Assembly: GCA_022826825.1 (NCBI GenBank)
Contig: JAJDUD010000028.1
Coordinates: 62,001-126,000, forward strand
Length of the DNA: 64,000 nt
Direction of reading: 5' to 3'
Source of the DNA: Acidobacteriota bacterium
GTDB lineage: Bacteria > Acidobacteriota > Vicinamibacteria > Marinacidobacterales > Marinacidobacteraceae
In this document: in pieces, positions 56,518-64,000 of the stretch
Numbering within the stretch: position 1 is the stretch's first letter
Layout of the letters: the number at the start of each line of letters is the position of its first letter
The notes under the pieces: model-generated
The model's database searches: none
Seen by the model: the letters and a program-made list of their open reading frames with translations, nothing else
What the model was told of the DNA's origin: nothing
Made by a program: the position numbers and the translations under genes

Positions 56518-56737
56518 ACAGTTCCCTCCCTCGCTCGACAGCTTCAAGGCAGGCCGCCCACCCACGGTCCAGAGCAGATTCTCCAGTGCGCCCGCCGGCA
56601 GCACCACGAACCGCTCCCCGTCGACCTCCAACAGCGTCACGCCCCAGCTCGTCTTCTTGTAGCACGGTAAACCGTTGATATACCGTAGTTATGGGGGCAC
56701 TCAGAGGCACCCACCGGAACCTCCTAGAACGTCATGC

Positions 56738-56766
56738 GTGCCGACCAGAGGTCGGCGTTCCCAGCC
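56738..56766. repeat. 29-bp dispersed palindrome
   Basis: GTGCCGACCAGAGGTCGGCGTTCCCAGCC; a related degenerate copy lies near 56828. Confidence 0.6.
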
Positions 56767-56875
56767 GGGGGTGCGACCGGGCGTGGTGGCGGGGTGCGGT
56801 TTCGCTGCGCTGTCGCGGAGCGATGCCGGCCGGAGGCCGGCGCTCCGGGTGCGGCGTTCCCTTATTCTCGGGCGG

Positions 56876-58006
56876 ATGCGGCGCGCCGGGGCCTGGATGG
56901 CGATCTGGCTCGCGGCAGCCGTCGCCGCCGGGTCCTGCCGTCCATCCGCTTGGCCGGGGCCGGAGGCCACCCGCGAAGCGCTGGTCGCCCTTCACCAGGA
57001 GGTGCGGGGCCGGGTGCTGGCCGGCGACCTGGCGCGCGCCAACGGCTTCGCCTACGCGGTGGACGTGGGCGAACTGATGCGCGTCGCCTCCCGGCTCGGC
57101 GACCGGGAGATGTACGTGGCGCTTCGCAGCTTCGCCGTCCGCCGGCTGATCATCGACGAGCCGGACGATCCCACCACCCGCGGCTTCGTGCTCTGGCGGC
57201 GGACGCCGGCGCCCGCCGACGCGGAGGACGCCCCGGACGCCTCGGGAACGACCGAGGCGCTGCGGGTCTCCGAGGGCCTCTGGGAGGGGGCGCTCGCCTT
57301 CGGCGCCAGCGAGGACCGGGAGCTGGCGCTTCGGGTCCTGGACGGCTACGCGCGGCACGCGAGCGACGCCGCCGGCCTGCTCCTCATCCGCAACTACTTC
57401 AACTTCGGCAGCCGGGACTTCGCCACGAACTCCTTCCTCGTGGACTACGCCCCCGACTACCTCGCGCGCGTGGCCCGGGACACCGGCCGGCAGGACTTCG
57501 CGCAACTGGCGGCGCGCAGCTACGAGGTCGTCCGCGCCGCGCGCTCGCCCGCCGGGCTGATCTACGACGTGTTCCAGCCGGAAATGGCCACCCTGTTCGA
57601 CGATCGCCGCACGCTGCTCTACTCGCCGAACGACATCGTCCAGACCTCGAACGCCGCGGCGATCGCCGCCACGGTGCTCGAGGGCGCACCGGAGGTGGCT
57701 TCGCGAGTGCTCGCCTTCTGCCGCGACCGGATGCCGGGGCTGAAACTCGCCTACTACGGGCGCACGGGGGAGGAGGCGCGGCAGAAGCGCCCCGGGATCG
57801 AGATCTGGGGCACCCTCACCGAGATGAGCGTGCGGCGGGGAGACGAGACGGGAATCCGGGCGTTCGCTCCCTTCCTGGTCTCGAACGCCGCCGCCGGCCG
57901 CATCCCGGCCGACGCCTTTCTCTACGTGTCCGCCCACCTCCTGCTCGGCCTCGAAGCGCTCGACAAGTACTTCGGCCTCGACCGGCCCGTCCCCATCCTC
58001 CGGTGA
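56876..58006 (+). CDS. Exported protein of unknown function, possibly alpha/alpha-barrel glycosidase-like
   Basis: Signal peptide MRRAGAWMAIWLAAAVAAGSC; helical-repeat pattern; family assignment uncertain. Confidence 0.45.
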   Translation: MRRAGAWMAIWLAAAVAAGSCRPSAWPGPEATREALVALHQEVRGRVLAGDLARANGFAYAVDVGELMRVASRLGDREMYVALRSFAVRRLIIDEPDDPTTRGFVLWRRTPAPADAEDAPDASGTTEALRVSEGLWEGALAFGASEDRELALRVLDGYARHASDAAGLLLIRNYFNFGSRDFATNSFLVDYAPDYLARVARDTGRQDFAQLAARSYEVVRAARSPAGLIYDVFQPEMATLFDDRRTLLYSPNDIVQTSNAAAIAATVLEGAPEVASRVLAFCRDRMPGLKLAYYGRTGEEARQKRPGIEIWGTLTEMSVRRGDETGIRAFAPFLVSNAAAGRIPADAFLYVSAHLLLGLEALDKYFGLDRPVPILR

Positions 58007-59586
58007 CCGGCGAGGCCCCCCTTTCCGAACGGGTCCCCTGGCCGCGGGTTACCGTGGCGCTCGTCGGACTGAACCTGCTGCTGACGGTCTCGTTCTCCGC
58101 GGATGTTCCCTGGGTGCGGCTGACGGCCGCGGTTTCGCCGGACCTTCTCCTGCTCGTGGGCGCCGGCATCCTGCTCGGCGGCACGCGCCCGCGGCGATGG
58201 GGCCGGTTCCTTCTCGCCCTGACCCTGCTCGTGGCGGCCTCCGCCCGGATCGCCGGCCTCATCGCGCTCGAACTGCTCGGGCGGCCGCTCGATCCGGCGG
58301 GTGACCTGCCGCACCTCGGGAACGTGGCGGAAATGCTCGCGACCGTGAGCCCGGTCCTGACCCCGGCCGTCCTGGTTCCGCTCAGCGGCCTCCTCCTGGG
58401 CGGCCTGCTCCTGCTCCTCGTCCGCGCGCTGGGCGTCCTCGCGGAAGCCGGAACCCGCCTCGGCCGGGGCCGCCGCGCCGGATTCGGCGCCGCCGCGTTC
58501 GTCCTGTTCGCCCTCCCCTGGCTCTCCCCGCCCGGAGGTTCCGCCCTGATGGCCGCCTGGAACCTCGCGGCGGCCCCCGCCGCCGAGCCGCCCGCCTCCA
58601 TCAGCGCTCCGCCGCTCCCCGGCGCTCCCGACCTCGGGGGCGCCGACTTCTACGTGATCTTCCTGGAGTCCTACGGGGTGGCGGCGTTCGAGGATCCGGG
58701 ACGGCGGCCGGCGCTCGAGGCGGCGGCCGCGCGCTGGGCCGAAGACGCGAGGGCCGGAGGCTTCGACTACCGCTCGGCGCAGGTCCAGAGCCCGACCTTC
58801 GGCGGAGGGTCCTGGCGCGCCCACGCCTCGCTGCTCTCGGGCGTCTGGGTGGAGCGCGAAGCGCTCTACCGGGCGCTGATCGGGTCCGGGCGGGCCAGCC
58901 TCGTCCGACTCTTCAAGGAGGCGGGATACCGGACCGTGGCCTTCGAGCCGGGAATCCAGGGAGCGTGGCCGGAGGGCGCCTGGTACGGCTTCGACCGGAT
59001 CTACGACCGGGAGGGGATCGGCTACCGGGGACCGGCAATGGGCTGGTGGGAGGTTCCGGACCAGTACACGCTCTACGCGCTCCACCAGCGGGAAATCCGG
59101 ACGGCGGCGCAGCCGCTGTTCGCGAAGGTCTCCCTGATCATGAGCCACATCCCCTACTGGCCGGTGCCGCCGTACGTCACCCCCTGGGGCCGTTTCGACG
59201 CGGGGACCGCCTACGAAGGGCCCCTGCGCTCCGTCGCCCACGACGACTACCGGGACCTGGCCGAACTCTCCGAGCGCTACGTGACGAGCCTCGAGTACCA
59301 GTTCCGCGTGGTGGGCGGGTTCCTGCGGGAGTTCGCGCCGCGCCCGGCGCTGGTCGCGGTCATCGGCGATCACCAGCCGCCGAAGCTCTCGCTCCACGAC
59401 TCCGACACCTGGGCGACGCCCCTGCACCTCTTCTCCCGGGACCCGGGACTGCTGGAACCCTGGGAAGAACGCGGCTTCACCCGCACGCTCGTTCCCGAGG
59501 CCGGCACTTCGTGGCGGATGAGCGATTTCCCCCACGATCTCACGGAGTTTTTCCCCGACCGGACCGCCGCGGGCGCACCGCGCTGA
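58003..59586 (+). CDS. Membrane-anchored sulfatase-like (alkaline phosphatase superfamily) protein
   Basis: N-terminal TM helices then FYVIFLESYGV, SPTFGGGSWRAHASLLSG, VAVIGDHQPP; GTG start overlaps the upstream stop. Confidence 0.75.
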   Translation: MTGEAPLSERVPWPRVTVALVGLNLLLTVSFSADVPWVRLTAAVSPDLLLLVGAGILLGGTRPRRWGRFLLALTLLVAASARIAGLIALELLGRPLDPAGDLPHLGNVAEMLATVSPVLTPAVLVPLSGLLLGGLLLLLVRALGVLAEAGTRLGRGRRAGFGAAAFVLFALPWLSPPGGSALMAAWNLAAAPAAEPPASISAPPLPGAPDLGGADFYVIFLESYGVAAFEDPGRRPALEAAAARWAEDARAGGFDYRSAQVQSPTFGGGSWRAHASLLSGVWVEREALYRALIGSGRASLVRLFKEAGYRTVAFEPGIQGAWPEGAWYGFDRIYDREGIGYRGPAMGWWEVPDQYTLYALHQREIRTAAQPLFAKVSLIMSHIPYWPVPPYVTPWGRFDAGTAYEGPLRSVAHDDYRDLAELSERYVTSLEYQFRVVGGFLREFAPRPALVAVIGDHQPPKLSLHDSDTWATPLHLFSRDPGLLEPWEERGFTRTLVPEAGTSWRMSDFPHDLTEFFPDRTAAGAPR

Positions 59587-59623
59587 TAATTTCCCCCGCG
59601 AACCCGCGGGCGGAGAGAACTGG

Positions 59624-60658
59624 ATGGCGACCTGGATGAAGACGATGCCTCCCGCGTTGGCGGTTGCCGCGGCCATGCTGGCCGCGCCGGGCAGCGCCTG
59701 GCCGCAGACGACCCCGTTCGACCGGCTGCCGGCCGAGCAGTTCGACGCCACCCCGCCCTCGGCGCTCGTGGACGGCGCGCCGGGACGCATGAGCGTCCGG
59801 TCCCGGGACTGTCGGGATCTGCCTACTGGTGAGACCCGGCGGCGCATCGTGGACATCGCGGTCCAGGAGTGGGGCTTCTTCGGGTTCTACGTCATCGACC
59901 AGACCGCGCCCTCGACCCGCACCCGGCGCGCGCGGGGGAGGCGGTGGTGGTGGCGGCCCGCCAATGCGGCGGAGGGCGTGCGCATCGCGCCGACCATCGG
60001 CGGGTACTGGGCGGCGACGCCGCGCGGGTCGTGGATGATCGACCGCCAGAACGGGCGGTGGAACGGGCCGGGCGGCCTGACCTCGCGCTGGCGCGATCCG
60101 TGGTCGGCCGCCTTCATCTCGTGGGTGATGTGCGAGGGCGGACTCGGCAGCCCGGAGCGGTTCCAGCGCGCGATCGCGCACCACGTCTACGTGGACCAGG
60201 CGATCCGCGCCCGCGACGCGTCGTCGTCGCCCGCCGCGTTCCTCGCCTACGACATCGGCGACGCCGCCGTCGAGCCGGGCGACCTCCTCTGCAGCAGCCG
60301 GCGGAGCAGCTACGCGTCCATCGCGCAGCGCCGCCGGAATCTCGGCGTGGGCGCCCGGATGCATTGCGACGTCGTCGTCGGGCTGGAGCCGGACCGCGAA
60401 CGCATCCTCACCATCGGCGGCAACGTGCGGGGCACGGTCGGCCTCAAGCTGATGCCCGCCGCGCTCCGGAACGGCCGCCTCGCGCCCACCCGGCGGCTCT
60501 TCGCCCATCTGAAGCTCCGGGCCGACCCCATCGGGGACGACGCCCTGAGCGCCAGCCCCACCCTGCAGGCGCTCGAAGCCGCGCCGGGCGTCCGGCTTCC
60601 GGCCGCGGTGGCGGACCTGATCCCGTCCCCGGCCCGCGCCACCGGCCCCGGCAACTAG
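59624..60658 (+). CDS. DUF2272-domain protein
   Basis: RRRIVDIAVQEWGFFGF ... PWSAAFISWVMCEGGL ... HHVYVDQAIRARD ... EPGDLLC ... HCDVVVGLE. Confidence 0.75.
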   Translation: MATWMKTMPPALAVAAAMLAAPGSAWPQTTPFDRLPAEQFDATPPSALVDGAPGRMSVRSRDCRDLPTGETRRRIVDIAVQEWGFFGFYVIDQTAPSTRTRRARGRRWWWRPANAAEGVRIAPTIGGYWAATPRGSWMIDRQNGRWNGPGGLTSRWRDPWSAAFISWVMCEGGLGSPERFQRAIAHHVYVDQAIRARDASSSPAAFLAYDIGDAAVEPGDLLCSSRRSSYASIAQRRRNLGVGARMHCDVVVGLEPDRERILTIGGNVRGTVGLKLMPAALRNGRLAPTRRLFAHLKLRADPIGDDALSASPTLQALEAAPGVRLPAAVADLIPSPARATGPGN

Positions 60659-60665
60659 CCAGCGA

Positions 60666-60856
60666 AGGAGCGCCGGCGTTCACGCCGGCATCGCCCGCGC
60701 AGCGGGCGAAACTCCCTGAGCGATTCGGCCGCGTGGCGCGGCCGACAAACAGGGACGGCGCGGCGCCATTCCGGTTCCGGCGCGACTTCATGGGCACGCT
60801 GGTCGGGGGAGTTTCGCGGCCTGCGGCCGCGATGCCAGTCTGAAGACTGGTGCTCC
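60666..60856. repeat. Dispersed palindromic element, copy C
   Basis: AGGAGCGCCGGCGTTCACGCCGGCATCGCCC... ...GGGAGTTTCGCGGCCTGCGGCCGCGATGCCAGTCTGAAGACTGGTGCTCC; near-identical to copy B. Confidence 0.85.
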
Positions 60857-60910
60857 CTTCCGCTGCATGGACCAGGACCCCAACGGGGACGGCGTACCAC
60901 GGAACAAGCC

Positions 60911-61102
60911 GGGAGCGCCGGCGTTCACGCCGGCATCGCCCGCGCAGCGGGCGAAACTCCCTGAGCGATTCGGCCGCGTGGCGCGGCCGACAAACAGGGA
61001 CGGCGCAGCGCCATTCCGGTTCCGGCGCGACTCCCTGGGCACGCCGGTCGGGAGAGTTTCGCGGCCTGCGGCCGCGATGCCAGTCTGAAGACTGGCGCTC
61101 CT
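60911..61102. repeat. Dispersed palindromic element, copy D
   Basis: GGGAGCGCCGGCGTTCACGCCGGCATC... ...GATGCCAGTCTGAAGACTGGCGCTCCT; near-identical to copies B and C. Confidence 0.85.
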
Positions 61103-61177
61103 GCCGTCCCGGTCATCGGGCGGACTGAGCTTTCAGAGCAACTGGCCGGCGCTCCTGGCCTTGTGTCTTCTCCCCGG

Positions 61178-64000
61178 TCAGCTCCCGAAGCGCCAGCTCA
61201 GCGACGCCTTGATCCGGCGTCCCTTGGGGTCGTGGGTGAAGCCGTCGTAGGCCTGTTCGATGTTGACCCACGGGGGGATCCGGCCGGTCAGGTTCAGGCC
61301 GTAGACCGTGAGGTTCACCCCGCCGGGGCCGCGCCACAGGAAGCTCATGTCCCAGGTGAGGAACGGCTCGATGAGGGGCACGATCTCCTCGTCCCCCTGG
61401 TCCTCGTAGGACGAGATGTAGTTCACATAGCTCGCCAGCCGATAGTCGTTCCAACTGTAGGCGGCCTGCCAGCGGCTCTTCCAGCGGGGCAGGGGCACCG
61501 CGATCGGGTGCGCGAAGTTCAGGAAGCCGGCGTGCTCCTCTTCCTCCCTCAGGACGAGATCGGTGCCCTCGAGCAGCAACTCCTTGGTGTCGTAGCGGAG
61601 GGTGTAGGTGGAGTCCCAGGCGAGCGAGAGCTGTCCCGGACCGGCGTCGGCGCGGGTCGCCAGGTGGGTGTCGATCCCCGAGGTGGTGAGTCCCGGCCAG
61701 TTCACCAGGTCGATCTGGATGCGCTGGAGGTTCTGCGCTTCGCAGCGGTCGGCCACCGCCAGCTCCGAGGCCCGGCCGCCGGGACAGATGATGAACGGCG
61801 CCACCGCGTTCCGGCTGGCCGGGTCGCCGCTCGCGTAGAGGCTCGAGATCGAGTCGTAGGGCATGGATCCGATCACGTCCTCGAAGTCGTAGCGCCAGTA
61901 GTCCACCGTCGCCTCGACGCCGCCCTGCAGGAAGAGCACCGCGCCGGTGTTGAAGGTGAACGCCCGCTCGGGGACGAGGTCGGTGCGCCCGAACCGGTCC
62001 ACCGCCTGGTAGGCGCCGGTCTCCGAGATCCACTCGAGGGTCGTCAGCGGGCTGGTGTTCAGGTCGTCGAGCGACGGAGTCCGGAAGGTGGTCTGCACCG
62101 AGCCGCGGAAGGACAGCGAGTAGTCCAGGTTCTCGGCCGCCTGGAGGCGCCAGCCGAACTTCGGATCGAAGCTGTTCACCCGGCTGCCGGCCACGTCGTA
62201 GAACTCGTAGTTGGCGGCCATCTGGGTGTCGAGACGGGCCCCGAGCTTGACGGCCAGCTCGCCGAACAGCCGCTGCACCTGCTGGCTCGCGTTGTAGGGG
62301 CGGTGGACGTTCGTGAACAGGTAGGGCCCGAACCGCTTCCCCGCGGCGCAGCTCATGTCGCCCGCGACCGGACAGGGGTTGACCGTCACGTCGCCGGGGT
62401 CGTTCGGGTTGCCGTCGGCCTGCATGCGACGGTACTGGTAGCCGAGGGCGAAGTCGGCCACGTTCTCGACCAGGTTGCCGTTCACGGTGAAGTCGGCCAC
62501 GAACATGTCCGTGGTGCTGAAGAGGTCCACCTCCTCGTTGAGCCACAGCCGCAGGTCCTCGGAGTTTGCGAGGCCGGCCACGTAGTCCGGGTTGGCGGTG
62601 TTCTCGAGGGCCGACCCCGGCTGGTCGGAGAACTGGATCGCGTTGCTGAACGGGTTGTAATACATGCACGGGCCCTGGCCCGCCACCGCGCCGCCCAGCG
62701 GGCCGAGCGCCATGCCGGCGGGGGAGTTCGGGTCCACCGTCACCCCGACGCCGCAGCCCGGACCGCCGAAGCCGCGGAAGGCGCGGAAGATCCGGTCCGT
62801 ATAGACCGCCGGCAGGTTCAGGTTGCCCTGGGCCCGCGAGTAGCTGAGGCCGGCGTCCCAGTGGGCGTCCCGCCCCGCCAGCATGAACTCTCCGCTGAGG
62901 TCGCCGGCGATCCGCTGGGTGCGCGACTCGCGGCGCAGCCGGCGGCCGGGGCCGGAGTTCCCGAACGGACGGCCGTTGAGGTACCAGGGGGCGTCCTCGA
63001 GGCAGGCCCCGTTCGGGTCGGCCTTCGGGTCGCCGGCGTAGGTGGCGCAGAAGGCCTGCCGGCCGGGGTGGTCGGTCCCCACCTCCATGATCGTCGTGCT
63101 GGTCAGGGGAAACGGCGGGTAGGACGGCGTCGTGTACCAGTTCGGGATCACCGCATCGGACCACAGCCCCTCGAGGTGGTACTCGATCCCCTCGCTCAGC
63201 GGACCGTTGATCTCGAGGAAGGCGCGCGTCTGCTGCTGCTCGTCGATCAGGTTGTCGTACGGGGCGTAACGGAACCGGCAGGTCCAGCCTTCGTCGATGC
63301 CGCCGAAATCGGTGCAGCGGGGATCGAAGACATGCGCGGTCCAGGGCTCCGGCGCGCCCACCGCGTAGGTTCCCGGGTTGCCCAGGCTCGACCAGCCCCC
63401 GCGGGTCCCCGGGGGGTACTCGCTGAGGCGGTCGAGCGTCCAGGGGCGCTCCACCATCTGCAGCTCCTGGCGGCCCACCCGCTCCATGGAGAGGACCGCG
63501 CTGGAGGCCCCGATCTCGAGGCCCCAGATCCCGGCGACGGTGGTGTCGCCCCCGCCGTCGAAGTAGTCGTGCGCGACGTTGATCTCGAAGCCGCGGAAGT
63601 CGCTCCGGGTGACGAAGTTGGCGACGCCGCCGACCGCGTCCGAGCCGTAGGTCGCCGAGGCGCCTTCCTTCAGCACCTCGAGCCGGCCCACGGCGATCGA
63701 GGGGATGGTGTTCACGTCCACGAAGCGGCCGCCGATCAGCCTTGCCGGGACCGGCACGTGGCGCCGGCCGTTGATGAGCACGAGCGTCCGCGAGGCGCCG
63801 AGGCCGCGCAGGTTGACGTTGGCCACGTTCTCGGTGAGGGTCGCCGGCTGGTTCGAGTTGTACAAACTGTTCCGTTCGCCGACCACGCCGTGGCTGACGG
63901 TCAGGTTGCGGAAGAGATCCACGAGCTGGGTGCTTCCCTGCTGCTCGAGCGTCTCGCGGCTGACCACGGTCACCGCGTGGGGCATGTTGATGGCGGGCGC
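61178..64000 (-). CDS. TonB-dependent outer-membrane receptor (N-terminus beyond the window)
   Basis: Plug domain VSRETLEQQGSTQLVDLFRNL...NLRGLGASRTLVLINGRRHVP...VEVLKEGASATYGSDAVGGVANFVT; C-terminal barrel ending ...KASLSWRFGS. Confidence 0.92.
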   Translation of the reverse strand, partial: APAINMPHAVTVVSRETLEQQGSTQLVDLFRNLTVSHGVVGERNSLYNSNQPATLTENVANVNLRGLGASRTLVLINGRRHVPVPARLIGGRFVDVNTIPSIAVGRLEVLKEGASATYGSDAVGGVANFVTRSDFRGFEINVAHDYFDGGGDTTVAGIWGLEIGASSAVLSMERVGRQELQMVERPWTLDRLSEYPPGTRGGWSSLGNPGTYAVGAPEPWTAHVFDPRCTDFGGIDEGWTCRFRYAPYDNLIDEQQQTRAFLEINGPLSEGIEYHLEGLWSDAVIPNWYTTPSYPPFPLTSTTIMEVGTDHPGRQAFCATYAGDPKADPNGACLEDAPWYLNGRPFGNSGPGRRLRRESRTQRIAGDLSGEFMLAGRDAHWDAGLSYSRAQGNLNLPAVYTDRIFRAFRGFGGPGCGVGVTVDPNSPAGMALGPLGGAVAGQGPCMYYNPFSNAIQFSDQPGSALENTANPDYVAGLANSEDLRLWLNEEVDLFSTTDMFVADFTVNGNLVENVADFALGYQYRRMQADGNPNDPGDVTVNPCPVAGDMSCAAGKRFGPYLFTNVHRPYNASQQVQRLFGELAVKLGARLDTQMAANYEFYDVAGSRVNSFDPKFGWRLQAAENLDYSLSFRGSVQTTFRTPSLDDLNTSPLTTLEWISETGAYQAVDRFGRTDLVPERAFTFNTGAVLFLQGGVEATVDYWRYDFEDVIGSMPYDSISSLYASGDPASRNAVAPFIICPGGRASELAVADRCEAQNLQRIQIDLVNWPGLTTSGIDTHLATRADAGPGQLSLAWDSTYTLRYDTKELLLEGTDLVLREEEEHAGFLNFAHPIAVPLPRWKSRWQAAYSWNDYRLASYVNYISSYEDQGDEEIVPLIEPFLTWDMSFLWRGPGGVNLTVYGLNLTGRIPPWVNIEQAYDGFTHDPKGRRIKASLSWRFGS

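Noticed and set aside
1-64000. tRNA/rRNA genes
   Set aside because: None recognised by eye; no convincing T-loop plus acceptor combinations. A tRNAscan-SE/Infernal run would be decisive.

Overview
High-GC bacterial chromosomal segment, about 64 kb. The taxon cannot be assigned from sequence alone. Most of it is ordinary single-copy coding: RND efflux C-terminus, galactokinase, Lhr-type helicase, DoxX, kynureninase, M28 and M14 peptidases, VapBC, PQQ alcohol dehydrogenase, SSS symporter with DUF3311, glutamine cyclotransferase, PepQ, haloalkane-dehalogenase-like hydrolase, sulfatase-like membrane protein, DUF2272 and a TonB receptor. Four accessory stretches stand out. (1) A type I modular PKS (AT-ACP-KS-AT-DH-cMT-ER-KR-ACP, then KS-AT-DH-cMT...) is cut off by an IS4-family element. 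No target-site duplication is visible and the gene on the other side is also truncated, so this looks like an IS-mediated rearrangement. (2) A compact minus-strand operon (about 26.9-30.8 kb) of secreted or lipid-anchored proteins has a block duplication and a reused lipoprotein leader. (3) At least four copies of a ~190-220 bp palindromic element with ~51 bp inverted termini are present, plus a second, 29 bp dispersed palindrome family. (4) At 46.4-56.6 kb there are two paralogous coiled-coil/TM genes with a conserved leader, a lone HNH nuclease between 21 bp imperfect direct repeats, 32 bp tandem-repeat arrays with two sequence types in one register, a membrane desaturase, and a possible decayed mobilization (relaxase/MbeD-like) remnant. 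Domain calls come from reading the supplied translations; no database search was run.
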